From: Cellulomonas sp. C5510
GTDB taxonomy: Bacteria > Actinomycetota > Actinomycetes > Actinomycetales > Cellulomonadaceae
Direction: 5' to 3'
Assembly (NCBI RefSeq): GCF_019797765.1
Contig: NZ_CP081863.1
Coordinates: 46,067-110,066 of the forward strand
DNA: 64,000 nucleotides
Of this stretch, positions 50,057 through 59,354 are shown one piece after another (positions within the stretch are counted from its first letter, which is position 1; every line of letters starts with the position of its first letter). The notes under the pieces are model-generated. The model did no database searches. It was not told the DNA's origin and saw only the letters and a program-made list of their open reading frames with translations. A program made the position numbers and the translations under genes.

Positions 50057-52075
50057 GTGACTGCAGCGGTGCCGCCTGACCACCAGGACGCGCACGGTGG
50101 CCACGAGGGGCATACAGGCCACGGCAGCCATGCCGGTCACGTCGACCGGTTCCGCCGCCTGTTCTGGGTCATGCTCGTGCTCGCGGTCCCGGTCGTCGCC
50201 GCCAGCGCCATGTTCGCGATGCTCCTGGGCTACGAGCTGCCCGACGCAACCTGGGTGGCGTGGGTCTCGCCCGTGCTCGGCACGGTCATGTTCACTTGGG
50301 GCGGCGCGCCGTTCCTGACCGGTGCCGCCCAGGAGCTGCGCGCCAAGCGCCCCGGGATGATGCTGCTCGTCGCGTTGGCGATCACCGTGGCGTTCGTCGC
50401 GTCGTGGCTCGCGACCCTGGGTGTCGTCGCCCACGGACTCGACTTCTGGTGGGAGCTCGCGCTTCTCATCGTGATCATGCTGCTCGGGCACTGGATCGAG
50501 ATGCGCTCGCTCGCTCAGACGACCTCCGCTCTCGACTCCCTGGCCGCTCTGCTGCCCGACGAGGCCGAGCGCGTCGAGGGCAACGACGTGGTCCGGGTCG
50601 CCCCGTCCGACCTCGCGGTCGACGACGTGGTGCTCGTGCGACCCGGAGCCAGGGTTCCCGCAGACGGCGCGATCATCGACGGCGCCGCCGAGATGGACGA
50701 GTCGATGGTCACCGGTGAGTCCCGCACCGTGCGGCGCTCCGCCGGGGACCGGGTTGTCGCCGGCACCGTCGCCACCGACTCCGCCCTACGGCTGCGGGTG
50801 ACCGCCGTCGGAGACGACACCGCGCTGGCCGGCATCCGCAGGCTCGTGCTCGAAGCGCAGAACTCGACCTCGCGCGCGCAGCGACTGGCGGACACGGCAG
50901 CCGCGCTGCTGTTCTGGTTCGCCCTCGGTGCGGCCGCCGTCACCGCCGTCGTCTGGTCGATCGCCGGCCAGCCCGACGCTGCCGTGATCCGCACCATCAC
51001 CGTCCTGGTGATCGCCTGCCCCCACGCCCTCGGCCTGGCGATCCCCCTCGTGGTGTCCATCGCCACCGAGCGCGCCGCCCGCGGCGGCATCCTCGTCAAG
51101 GACCGCCTGGCCCTGGAGAGCATGCGCACGGTCAGCACCGTGGTGTTCGACAAGACCGGCACCCTAACCAAGGGCCAGCCGACCGTGACCGACGTGCGGC
51201 CCACCCCCGGTTTCGACCGCGACGAGGTTCTGGCGCTGGCCGCGGCCGCCGAGGCCGACAGCGAGCACCCGCTCGCGCAGGCGATCGTCTCGGCCGCGAG
51301 CGACCTGCACGTGCCGGCCGCCGCCGAGTTCACCTCGTCCCCAGCGGTCGGCGTCCGCGCCCGCGTCGGCGGCCGGACCGTCGAGGTCGGAGGCCCCAGC
51401 CTGCTGCACCAGAGCGGTGTCGACGAGCTCGATGGCATCGACCAATGGCGCAGCGAAGGAGCGATCATTCTGCATGTGCTCGTCGACGGCCGCCCGGCCG
51501 GGGCTCTGAAGCTCGCCGACGAGATCCGCGAGGAGTCCCGGGCCGCAATCCGGCAGCTCCACGACCGCGACGTCGACGTCGTGATGATCACTGGCGACGC
51601 GGAGGCCGTCGCCCGCACCGTCGCCGCCGAGATCGGCATCGACCGGGTCTTCGCCGGTGTCCGGCCCGAGGACAAGTCCGCCAAGGTCGCCGAGCTCCAG
51701 CGCGAGGGAGGCACCGTGGCGATGGTCGGCGACGGCGTCAACGACGCCCCCGCCCTCGCGCAGGCCGATGTCGGCATCGCCATCGGCGCCGGCACCGATG
51801 TCGCGATCGCCTCCGCCGGCGTGATCCTCGCCAGCGACGACCCTCGGTCCGTCGTCTCGGTCATCGATCTGTCCACTGCCAGCTACCGCAAGATGAAGCA
51901 GAACCTGTGGTGGGCCGCTGGCTACAACCTCATCGCTGTGCCGCTTGCCGGCGTGCTCGCACCCATCGGTTTCGTCATGCCGATGTCCGTCGGGGCCATC
52001 CTCATGTCCGTGTCCACGATCGTCGTCGCCCTGAACGCTCAGCTCCTGCGTCGACTGGATCTGCGGCCACGTTGA
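50057..52075 (+). CDS. copB: CopB-type (P1B-3) copper ATPase, 5'-truncated by IS
   Basis: 672 residues from the GTG at 50057, the first in-frame start after the IS. The His-rich N-terminus (DAHGGHEGHTGHGSHAGHVD) is followed by a P1B ATPase with TGES, CPHALGLAIP (the CPH motif of P1B-3), DKTGTLT, SEHPLAQ and GDGVND. The core is complete, so the protein may work if transcription reaches it from the IS. The IS separates the gene from its CsoR promoter. Substrate is probably Cu+/Cu2+ or Ag+. Confidence 0.9.
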   Translation: MTAAVPPDHQDAHGGHEGHTGHGSHAGHVDRFRRLFWVMLVLAVPVVAASAMFAMLLGYELPDATWVAWVSPVLGTVMFTWGGAPFLTGAAQELRAKRPGMMLLVALAITVAFVASWLATLGVVAHGLDFWWELALLIVIMLLGHWIEMRSLAQTTSALDSLAALLPDEAERVEGNDVVRVAPSDLAVDDVVLVRPGARVPADGAIIDGAAEMDESMVTGESRTVRRSAGDRVVAGTVATDSALRLRVTAVGDDTALAGIRRLVLEAQNSTSRAQRLADTAAALLFWFALGAAAVTAVVWSIAGQPDAAVIRTITVLVIACPHALGLAIPLVVSIATERAARGGILVKDRLALESMRTVSTVVFDKTGTLTKGQPTVTDVRPTPGFDRDEVLALAAAAEADSEHPLAQAIVSAASDLHVPAAAEFTSSPAVGVRARVGGRTVEVGGPSLLHQSGVDELDGIDQWRSEGAIILHVLVDGRPAGALKLADEIREESRAAIRQLHDRDVDVVMITGDAEAVARTVAAEIGIDRVFAGVRPEDKSAKVAELQREGGTVAMVGDGVNDAPALAQADVGIAIGAGTDVAIASAGVILASDDPRSVVSVIDLSTASYRKMKQNLWWAAGYNLIAVPLAGVLAPIGFVMPMSVGAILMSVSTIVVALNAQLLRRLDLRPR

Positions 52076-52176
52076 CAAGAGCCGAGCCAAGTCGGCGCCC
52101 TCGGTGCCGGAGTACCGACGGTCATCAATATGGGACGCCGCCAAGTGCTCGAGCGGACCTGCCGGTTGACGAGGTC

Positions 52177-52371
52177 TCAGCTCCGCGCTGAGTCCTCCCC
52201 GAAGCCTGGCGTGCCGTCAGCGACGTCGACGCCGTACATCTGTGGGCGTCGGTTCGCCGCCGGCTGCTGCGACGGGTGCCACGCGAACGTGTACCCCGCA
52301 GCCCCCAGGGCGTGCATCGAGGCCATCGCACAGACGCCGGTGTCGAGGCTCGTCGCGGCCTCGCGCGGCAC
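52177..52371 (-). CDS. Doubtful small ORF or gene remnant
   Basis: 64 codons with strong GC bias in third positions (MASMHALGAAGYTFAWHPSQ) but no ribosome site; the frame continues upstream without a start. Possibly the 3' remnant of a lost gene. The rest of 52076-52427 shows nothing recognisable. Confidence 0.25.
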   Translation of the reverse strand: MPREAATSLDTGVCAMASMHALGAAGYTFAWHPSQQPAANRRPQMYGVDVADGTPGFGEDSARS

Positions 52372-52427
52372 ACTGTAGATGGCCCCCGGCCACCAGGAGC
52401 AGCCAGCCGCCGCGGCCGGGGGTTGTT

Positions 52428-52652
52428 CTAGCCGGGGATGTTCCTTGGATCGTTCCCGTACGAGTTCTTCTCGTGCACCAGGCCGTCGAGACCATGGATG
52501 TGGTGCTCCAGGCCGCGCTCGATCGCGAGCTGCCGCCCTTCGGCCACGGCGGGGTCCTTAGTTGAGTGGGTCGAGCCCACTTGTGACCCGCCGATCTCGT
52601 TGAGCCATGAATCGTCCCGGTGGACGGTGTGCACCCCGTTGCCGTCGCTCAC
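52428..52652 (-). CDS. DUF2188 protein
   Basis: 74 residues. The pattern HTVHRDDSWLNEIGG, then STKDPAVAEGRQLAIERGLE and IHGLDGLVHEKNSYGND is that of DUF2188, small proteins of unknown role with the HGxDGxIxxxNSYG ending. GTG after AAGGGAGTGACC. Confidence 0.8.
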   Translation of the reverse strand: MSDGNGVHTVHRDDSWLNEIGGSQVGSTHSTKDPAVAEGRQLAIERGLEHHIHGLDGLVHEKNSYGNDPRNIPG

Positions 52653-52722
52653 GGTCACTCCCTTCGTCGACGTCGGAAGTCTCGCGCGGGCGGGTCGACC
52701 TCGCACGCCGGCATCGCGGCCG

Positions 52723-52998
52723 TCACGTGATCTTGTCGCGCCTGGCCGCCAACTCGGGACCTGGGTACAGGCAGTTCAGCAGGTCGGTCACCCACTCGTC
52801 GCCGACGTAGCCCCGCGCGGCCGCTAGGCTCTCGCCGCGCAGCCCGGCCAGCTGGAAGATCTCGTCGGCGGCGGCGTCCAGCCGGTCCGCGATCCTGGCG
52901 TTCCAGCCGGCCCCCATGTTGCCTTCGGTGCCGCGCACGATGCGCGCGAGCGCGTTGAGCACGTGGCCGCCGTCGCTGGCTGTCGTGTCGTTGCTCAT
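52723..52998 (-). CDS. Hypothetical protein, 91 aa
   Basis: Soluble helical protein (DGGHVLNALARIVRGTEGNM, ADRLDAAADEIFQLAGLRGE). The ATG at 52998 follows AGAGGGGCAAG. Unknown function. It may be cotranscribed with the DUF2188 gene. Confidence 0.5.
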   Translation of the reverse strand: MSNDTTASDGGHVLNALARIVRGTEGNMGAGWNARIADRLDAAADEIFQLAGLRGESLAAARGYVGDEWVTDLLNCLYPGPELAARRDKIT

Positions 52999-53188
52999 CG
53001 GTCTTGCCCCTCTCGTCGGAACCGACGGTAGAGGGCTATGGCAGGTGCCGTGCTGCGAGGCACCAGCGACTGGTACAGCGACGTGTCGCGATGAGACGAG
53101 TACGTCTCGGGACAGGCGCGAGAGATTGTCGGCGTGCGACGTCCTGGTTTGGGCGTGCGCCGGCGTAGTCAGCACTACGCTCGGCCAC

Positions 53189-54652
53189 ATGACCGAGATC
53201 AGCCCAAATAGTCTGCAGAGCCTCGCTGACAAGGTTGCCAAGCAATCCTATTCGAAGTACCTGCGGCGTGTGGTCCTCCGCAAGGTGCGCGGTTTTGTGG
53301 ACAAAGAGGTGCGCTTCGACTTTCCGGTCACGGCACTCATTGGACCAAATGGCGGCGGCAAGTCCACTATCCTGGGCGCGGCCGCTCTCGCATACAAGGA
53401 CGTCAAGCCGGAGCGATTCTTCGCCAAGAGCGGGCGCTACGATTCGAGCATGGTCAAGTGGTCGATCGAACACGGCGTCATAGACAAAGCGATCGGTTCG
53501 GCTTCGGAGGTGCGACGCAGCGTAAACTTCCCCACCTCCAAGTGGAACCGAAAGCCATTCGTTCGCGACGTGCTCGTATTCGGCGTAACGCGCACAGTTC
53601 CGGCTACCGAGCGGTCAGACCTTCGACTTGCCCGGGGGAGTCGGTTTAAAGCCGTAAGCGAGACGAAACTCCCGGCATCAGTAATCGAGGCCACGCAATC
53701 CATCCTCGGAAAAGCCGTGGGTGGCTACTCGGAACTCGACGTAACCACACGAGCCACCCTCTACACCGCACAAGATAGCGGTTCTGGAACATCGTACACG
53801 GAATTTCACTTTGGAGCCGGTCAGGCAAGCATAATCCGAATTGTGTCAGGGATTGAGGCTGCACCCGATAACAGTCTGATCCTGATCGAGAACGGCCTAC
53901 ACCCAGTCGCGACCAGGCGACTGGTGGACTACCTGCTCAAGATCGCGATCCGCAAGAAGTGCCAAGTGATCTTCACGACCCACTCATCCGAGGCCATCGA
54001 GGCGCTCCCGCCAGGTGCCGTGTGGGCCGCTTTTGACGGCGAGGTAGTGCAAGGGGCCTTGAACATCGAGGCGCTCCGGGCGATTACAGGAACAATTCCC
54101 GCTCGCATCGCCTTCTTTGTGGAAGATTCGCTCGCAGAGCTAGTGATTGCGGCAGCCCTGCGCCACTACGGCGTCGACATTGCAGCCGTGGCAATCCACG
54201 GACTAGGCGGAGCCGAGCAGGCCATTAAGGTACAGCACACCCGGAAGGTGGACCCGACTGCGCCGGTTCCGAGTGTCGTATTTCTCGACGGAGATAAGTC
54301 CGATAAGATCGATCCAGCTTCGCTGATCTTTGCGCTCCCAGGAGACGACGACCCTGAGGCGCACATTTATGATACGGTGATGGGCGACTTGGACAATCTT
54401 GCGGCCAAGCTGACCGCCGCACTGAATCTGCCGATCGACCAGCAGGGCCGGGTAAAGGCTGTGGTTGCCGAGACAGGTCTGACGAATCATGACCGCCACA
54501 CCATTTTTCGCCAGATTGGCGAGAAGCTCGACTTGACAGCTGAACTGGTAGTCGCGAACGCCTTCATCGGGCTGTGGGCGCAACTACGGTCCAACGAGGT
54601 TGAGGCGTTGCTCTCACCAATCCGCGCGATGCTACCGATGAAGACCGACTAG
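53189..54652 (+). CDS. OLD-like AAA ATPase with Toprim-like domain
   Basis: 487 residues. N-terminal ABC/AAA_15-type ATPase: YLRRVVLRKVRGFVDKEVRF, Walker A GPNGGGKST (about 53-61), LILIENGLHPVATRRLVDYL in the Walker B region, FTTHSSEAIEAL (H-loop). The C-terminal part resembles a Toprim nuclease (FVEDSLAELVIAAALRHYGV, then VVFLDGDKSD). OLD-family enzymes act in phage defence. G+C and codon use are lower than in the neighbours (GTAATC, TTTAAA, GATAAC), a sign of transfer. The Walker B lacks the usual DE before ENGLHP. No partner gene follows. Confidence 0.75.
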   Translation: MTEISPNSLQSLADKVAKQSYSKYLRRVVLRKVRGFVDKEVRFDFPVTALIGPNGGGKSTILGAAALAYKDVKPERFFAKSGRYDSSMVKWSIEHGVIDKAIGSASEVRRSVNFPTSKWNRKPFVRDVLVFGVTRTVPATERSDLRLARGSRFKAVSETKLPASVIEATQSILGKAVGGYSELDVTTRATLYTAQDSGSGTSYTEFHFGAGQASIIRIVSGIEAAPDNSLILIENGLHPVATRRLVDYLLKIAIRKKCQVIFTTHSSEAIEALPPGAVWAAFDGEVVQGALNIEALRAITGTIPARIAFFVEDSLAELVIAAALRHYGVDIAAVAIHGLGGAEQAIKVQHTRKVDPTAPVPSVVFLDGDKSDKIDPASLIFALPGDDDPEAHIYDTVMGDLDNLAAKLTAALNLPIDQQGRVKAVVAETGLTNHDRHTIFRQIGEKLDLTAELVVANAFIGLWAQLRSNEVEALLSPIRAMLPMKTD

Positions 54653-54994
54653 GCCGAAGAGACCGAGTGCCTCACGCGGGGTCGGCGCTCGACTCGGTTC
54701 GGCGCCCGCAGGTTCCGCGTGCGGCCTACGTCTACGCGAGAAACTCTCATCTGATGAGAGAACCGGATGCTGAACTGGTGCAACGTCATGACCCTCCAGT
54801 GATGCCGCCGCATCGAGGCGCCCTCGACGTGGCGACTGAACTGCGGAGACGCTGCGTCGCACGGTGAGACGAGTTCTCTCATCTCGTCGCTACTCGTCCT
54901 ACTCGTTGTCCGATAATCAACATTATGTCCGTTTGTAGTCTGCGTATCCCTCTGACCTGCGACGATGCCGCACCCCCCCTGCCGCGTCGGCTGG
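54653..54994. other. Non-coding stretch of lower GC
   Basis: No gene. It contains a CTCTCAT-ctg-ATGAGAG hairpin at about 54747-54763 and related TCTCATC words near 54880, and an AT-richer segment (54900-54960). It may be the edge of the transferred OLD-like gene. Confidence 0.4.
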
Positions 54995-55333
54995 TCAGAG
55001 GTGGTGCGGTGGGGTGTCGTAGCGGAGGTGCTCGGCCTGGTGGAGGACGTTGAGGACGAGCGCGTCGATGTGCTCGTTGGTCAGTCGGTAGTACACGGTG
55101 GCGCCGTCGCGGCGTGTGGCGACCAGGCGGCCGGCTCGGAGCTTGGCGAGGTGCTGGGACACGCCGGGCACCGGCCGTGCGAGCCGGTCGGCGATGGCCC
55201 CGACGGAGAGCTCGCCGTCGTGGAGCAGCGCGAGGATCGCCAGCCGGGTCCGGTCGGCGAGCAGGCGCAGCACCTCGACGGCGGTGTCGAGCTCGGCGTC
55301 AGGGACGGCCGCCCGGGTGGTCTCGGCGCTCAC
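54995..55333 (-). CDS. ArsR/SmtB-family metalloregulator
   Basis: 112 residues. Winged helix with RPVPGVSQHLAKLRAGRLVA. No CVC in the recognition helix; C-terminal NEHIDALVLNVLHQAEH and DTPPHHL carry His/Asp/Glu that could form an alpha-5 or C-terminal metal site. GTG 4 nt after the MFS stop, so it is cotranscribed with and probably represses that exporter. Confidence 0.85.
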   Translation of the reverse strand: MSAETTRAAVPDAELDTAVEVLRLLADRTRLAILALLHDGELSVGAIADRLARPVPGVSQHLAKLRAGRLVATRRDGATVYYRLTNEHIDALVLNVLHQAEHLRYDTPPHHL

Positions 55334-55337
55334 GTGC

Positions 55338-56561
55338 TCAGCCTGCCACGCGCGCGGCGCGATCCTGGGCCGGCCACAGCGCGGCGGTCGCCAGCAGAGC
55401 GGCTGCACTGAGTGCGGCCAGGACGAGCGCCGCGGTCCCGAGCCCTCGGCTGCCGATCCAGCCGGCCAGTGGGTAGGTGATGAGCCAGCACGCGTGGGAC
55501 AGCGAGAACTGCGCGGCGAACACCGCGGGCTGGTCCTGCTCCTGGGTGGTGCGCGTGATGATGCGTCCCACCGGCGTCTCCGCGGCTGCCCACCCCGCCC
55601 CGACGAGCAGGAACAGGGCGCCCACCAGGACCAGTCCCCCGGTCCCCCGGATTTGCACCGCCGCCGCGACCGCTGCCGTGGCCACGACGAGCAGCCCGCC
55701 ACCCCTCAGCATCAGCGCGCGCTCCGGCAGCGCCTCGAGCGCCCGCGGAAGGAGCAGCGCCACGATGATCGATCCCGCCCCGAGCGCGGCCATCAGCAGC
55801 GCCGCCGCGCCCTCGCCTCGGCTGTAGGTCTCCCTCGCGACGACGACGTACTGCACCAGCACGAACGCTCCCCCGGCCGCGACCGCCATGTTCAGCGCGA
55901 GCACGGCCCGCAGGGCCGGCGTCCGGAGCATCTGCGCGATGCCCCGGCGCGCACGCTCGGTGAAGGGCGCGACGTCGTCCGCCAGAACGACGGGCCGGCC
56001 CAGTCGCAGACGGGCGACGAGCAGCGCGGACACCGCGAACCCGACCGCCGTGCCGACGAACAGGTCAGAGCTCGGCACGACGAGCAGCAGCCCCGCAGCG
56101 AGGAGCGGTGACAGGACCATCTCCAGGTCCTCGCTCATCCGGGACAGCGACAGCGCCTCGGTGTACCGGCGCTCGTCCTGCAGCACCTGCGGCAGCGCGG
56201 CCTGGTAGGCCGGGGTGTGCACCGCCGACGCCGCCTGCAGGACCAGGACCAGGACGTAGACCTGCCACACGGACGACACCAGCGGCAGGCCGAGGACCAC
56301 CACGACGCGCACCAGGTCCGCGGCGACCAGCACGGCCCGAGGGGGCGCCGCGTGCACCACGGCGGCCGCCACCGGCGCGACCGTGACGTACGCCAGCATC
56401 TTGATCGCGAACACCGTGCCCAGCACCAGCCCCGCCCGGGCGCCCGCGAGGTCGTAGGCGAGCAGGCCCAGGGCCACCGTCGTCAGACCGGTCCCCGCCA
56501 GGGAGATCACCTGCGCGGAGAACAGGCGGCGGTACGTCGGGACGGCAAGAGCTGTCAGCAC
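55338..56561 (-). CDS. MFS efflux transporter
   Basis: 407 residues with about 12 TM helices of the enterobactin-exporter-like MFS group (VPTYRRLFSAQVISLAGTGL; ALGLLAYDLAGARAGLVLGT). Paired with an ArsR-type sensor, it is likely a metal or metal-chelate exporter (Ni, Co or Cd); the substrate is inferred. GTG start at 56561; an ATG at 56603 is possible but spans a TTGC/GCAA dyad that could be the operator. Confidence 0.78.
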   Translation of the reverse strand: MLTALAVPTYRRLFSAQVISLAGTGLTTVALGLLAYDLAGARAGLVLGTVFAIKMLAYVTVAPVAAAVVHAAPPRAVLVAADLVRVVVVLGLPLVSSVWQVYVLVLVLQAASAVHTPAYQAALPQVLQDERRYTEALSLSRMSEDLEMVLSPLLAAGLLLVVPSSDLFVGTAVGFAVSALLVARLRLGRPVVLADDVAPFTERARRGIAQMLRTPALRAVLALNMAVAAGGAFVLVQYVVVARETYSRGEGAAALLMAALGAGSIIVALLLPRALEALPERALMLRGGGLLVVATAAVAAAVQIRGTGGLVLVGALFLLVGAGWAAAETPVGRIITRTTQEQDQPAVFAAQFSLSHACWLITYPLAGWIGSRGLGTAALVLAALSAAALLATAALWPAQDRAARVAG

Positions 56562-56752
56562 TCGAGCATCTTTGCACGGTTGCAGTAGTGCGCAAGCGCG
56601 CATGTGCGGTGCGCGTGCATGCACGCCCACCGATCCGTAGGCCCGACGACGCCGGGAGACGCCTTGGCCGGCCGGTGCGCCACTCTCGACCTGGTCATCT
56701 CGCCGCCACCGCCGTGATGGTGCGCGTCGGCGACGATGCGCGTGGGGATTGA

Positions 56753-56768
56753 TTCGACATGTGTCAAA
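56753..56768. promoter_or_regulatory. Candidate ArsR operator for the ars operon
   Basis: TTCGACATGTGTCAAA with inner palindrome GACA-TG-TGTC, 8 nt before the chosen acr3 start and overlapping an ATG at 56759. It resembles ArsR sites upstream of other ars operons. Confidence 0.5.
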
Positions 56769-56776
56769 GTAGCCAC

Positions 56777-57880
56777 ATGCCAAATCAGGTCCCGCCCAGC
56801 TCGACCCGGCGACTGTCGAACCTGGACCGGTGGCTGCCCGTGTGGATCGGGCTGGCCATGGTCGCGGGCCTCGCGGTGGGCCGGTTCGTCCCGGCTCTCG
56901 GAGGCGCGCTGGCTGATCTGGAGCTGGGGGGCATCTCGCTGCCGATCGCGCTCGGTCTGCTGGTGATGATGTACCCGGTGCTGGCGAGGGTCCGCTACGA
57001 CCGGGTCGCTGCGGTGACCGGGGACAAGCGGCTGCTGGGGAGCTCGCTCGCGTTGAACTGGGTCGTCGGCCCCGCGCTGATGTTTGCCCTGGCCTGGGTG
57101 TTCCTGCCCGACCTGCCGGAGTACCGCACGGGCCTGATCGTCGTGGGCCTGGCGCGGTGCATCGCGATGGTGGTGATCTGGAACGACCTGGCCTGCGGTG
57201 ACCGGGAGGCGGCTGCGGTGCTGGTCGCGATCAACTCGGTGTTCCAGGTGGTGGCGTTCTCGCTGCTGGGCTGGTTCTACCTGAGCGTGCTGCCGGGCTG
57301 GCTCGGCCTGGACTCCGCCGGCCTGGAAGTCTCGGTCGGGCAGATCGCTGTCAACGTCGCGGTCTTCCTGGGAGTCCCGCTGCTGGCCGGGTTCGCCTCG
57401 CGGTGGATCGGTGAGCGCACCCGCGGACGCCAGTGGTACGAGGAGCGGTTCGTCCCGCGGGTGGGTCCGTGGGCGCTGTACGGGCTGCTGTTCACGATCG
57501 TCCTGCTGTTCGCGCTGCAGGGTGAGGCCGTGACGTCACGGCCGCTGGACGTCGCGCGGATCGCCCTGCCGCTCCTGGCCTACTTCGCCGTCATGTGGGC
57601 CGTCGGCCTGGCCACCGGGCGGGGCTTGGGGCTGGGGTACGCGCGGTCGACGACGCTGGCGTTCACCGCGGCAGGCAACAACTTCGAACTGGCGATCGCG
57701 GTGGCGATCGGGACGTTCGGTGCGACCTCGGGGCAGGCGCTGGCCGGTGTGGTCGGCCCGCTGATCGAGGTCCCGGTCCTGGTCGCCCTGGTCTACGTCA
57801 GCCTCTGGGTCAGGGACCGCTGGTTCCGCCCGTCCTCGACCTCCCCCTCCACCGCCGAGCTGCAGGAGGCACGCTCATGA
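56777..57880 (+). CDS. acr3: ACR3-type arsenite efflux permease
   Basis: 367 residues, ten TM helices. Family features: LNWVVGPALMFALAWVFLPD, GLARCIAMVVIWNDLACGD (with the conserved Cys), and FTAAGNNFELAIAVAIGTFG. Exports As(OH)3 using the proton gradient. The ATG at 56777 was preferred over 56759, which lies in the operator. Overlaps the next gene by ATGA. Confidence 0.92.
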   Translation: MPNQVPPSSTRRLSNLDRWLPVWIGLAMVAGLAVGRFVPALGGALADLELGGISLPIALGLLVMMYPVLARVRYDRVAAVTGDKRLLGSSLALNWVVGPALMFALAWVFLPDLPEYRTGLIVVGLARCIAMVVIWNDLACGDREAAAVLVAINSVFQVVAFSLLGWFYLSVLPGWLGLDSAGLEVSVGQIAVNVAVFLGVPLLAGFASRWIGERTRGRQWYEERFVPRVGPWALYGLLFTIVLLFALQGEAVTSRPLDVARIALPLLAYFAVMWAVGLATGRGLGLGYARSTTLAFTAAGNNFELAIAVAIGTFGATSGQALAGVVGPLIEVPVLVALVYVSLWVRDRWFRPSSTSPSTAELQEARS

Positions 57881-58905
57881 CCACCACCGCCCCCGACGCC
57901 ACCACGACCGCCACCGGCGGCTGCACGCCGCAGACCTCACCGGCGGACCACGCGATCGGCGCCGACGCCGCGGCGCACGTCGCCGGCACCCTGAAGGCCC
58001 TGGGTGACCCGCTGCGGCTGCGGATGCTGTCGCTGATCGCGACCTCCCCGACCGGCGAGGCGTGCGTGTGCGACCTGGCCACGGTCGCCGAGGTCAACGC
58101 TCCGACGGTGTCGCACCACCTGAAGCTGCTCAAGGACGTCGGGTTGCTGACCTCCGAGCGGCGCGGGACCTGGGTCTACTACCGGGTACAGCCGGCCCTG
58201 CGCGGCGCGGTCACCACCCTGCTGGACTCCTTCGCCCTCGCAGCCGCGGACGCCGCGAACGCGGTCCCGCTCGCCGGGCTCACCGACGCCGAGGACGCCC
58301 TGGTCCGGATCGCCGACCGCCTCGCCGTGGCGTTCCCCGACCGCGACCCCGGCGCGGTCCTCAGCGTCGTCAGGGAGTCCTACACCGGACTGGCGCGGTC
58401 CTCGGCGATCCGCTCGCACCTGGTGGTCAACACCGAACGGTTCGCCCGCCAGCGCCTGACCGACACCGCCCGGGCCCTGGACGCGGCGGACACACGCCCG
58501 CAGGTGCTGTTCGTGTGTGTCGCGAACGCCGGCCGTTCCCAGCTCGCCGCTGCCCTGCTGCGCCACTACGCCGGCGACGCGATCACCGTCCGGTCCGCGG
58601 GGTCCGCACCGGCCGCCGACGTGCACGCCGCGGTCCGGCCGCTGCTCGCCGAGCTCGGCGCCGACGGCGAGGCGTTCCCCAAGCCGCTGACCGACGACGC
58701 AGTCCGCGCCGCGGACGTCGTCATCACGATGGGCTGCGGCGACACCTGCCCGATCCTGCCCGGCAAGCGCTACGAGGACTGGGTCGTCGGCGACCCTGCC
58801 CTGGCCTCCGAGACCGGGGTGCGGGCGATCCGCGACGAGATCGACCGCCGCGTGCGCGCCCTGCTCACCGACCTGCTGCCCGACCTCGCCCTGCCGACCG
58901 CCTGA
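57877..58905 (+). CDS. ArsR-ArsC fusion (regulator plus arsenate reductase)
   Basis: 342 residues. ArsR domain (about 28-115; GEACVCDLATVAEVNAPTVS with the CVC As(III) site), a three-helix linker domain (about 135-200; VVRESYTGLARSSAIRSHLV) and a LMW phosphatase-type arsenate reductase (about 205-340; VLFVCVANAGRSQLAAALL with CX5R, MGCGDTCPILPGKRYEDW). One protein would sense As(III) and reduce As(V). The linker plus phosphatase layout occurs in mycothiol-dependent actinobacterial reductases. Confidence 0.9.
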   Translation: MTTTAPDATTTATGGCTPQTSPADHAIGADAAAHVAGTLKALGDPLRLRMLSLIATSPTGEACVCDLATVAEVNAPTVSHHLKLLKDVGLLTSERRGTWVYYRVQPALRGAVTTLLDSFALAAADAANAVPLAGLTDAEDALVRIADRLAVAFPDRDPGAVLSVVRESYTGLARSSAIRSHLVVNTERFARQRLTDTARALDAADTRPQVLFVCVANAGRSQLAAALLRHYAGDAITVRSAGSAPAADVHAAVRPLLAELGADGEAFPKPLTDDAVRAADVVITMGCGDTCPILPGKRYEDWVVGDPALASETGVRAIRDEIDRRVRALLTDLLPDLALPTA

Positions 58906-58923
58906 CCTTCCGTGGAGACCGAG

Positions 58924-59343
58924 ATGACCGAGACCACGCCGTCCGCCCTGTTCGTCTGCGTGCACAACGCCGGCCGCTCGCAGATGGCCGCGGGCTACCT
59001 GCGGGCGCTGTCCGGCGGCGCCGTCGAGGTCCGCTCGGCCGGGTCGATGCCCGCCGAGCAGATCAATCCGGTCGCAGTGGAGGCGATGCTCGAGGAGGGC
59101 ATCGACATCCGCGCCGAGCGACCCAAGGTGCTGACCACCGACGCGGTCAAGGCGTCCGATGTCGTCATCACCATGGGCTGCGGCGACGCGTGCCCGATCT
59201 TCCCCGGCAAGCGGTACGAGGACTGGGCCCTGGCCGACCCCGCCGGGCAGGGCATCGAGTCGGTCCGCCCGATCCGCGACGAGATCCGCGGCCGCATCCT
59301 GACCCTGCTGACCGAGCTCGGGGTCGAGCCCGTCACCACCTGA
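58924..59343 (+). CDS. arsC: Arsenate reductase, LMW-PTP type
   Basis: 139 residues. ALFVCVHNAGRSQMAAGYL (CX5R, nucleophile C), MGCGDACPIFPGKRYEDWAL with the resolving cysteines, and DEIRGRILTLLTELG at the end. Reduces As(V) to As(III) for export by Acr3. GGAGACCGAG precedes the ATG at 58924. It parallels the C-terminal half of the upstream fusion, so reductase activity is duplicated. Confidence 0.92.
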   Translation: MTETTPSALFVCVHNAGRSQMAAGYLRALSGGAVEVRSAGSMPAEQINPVAVEAMLEEGIDIRAERPKVLTTDAVKASDVVITMGCGDACPIFPGKRYEDWALADPAGQGIESVRPIRDEIRGRILTLLTELGVEPVTT

Positions 59344-59354
59344 TCTCCCAACGC

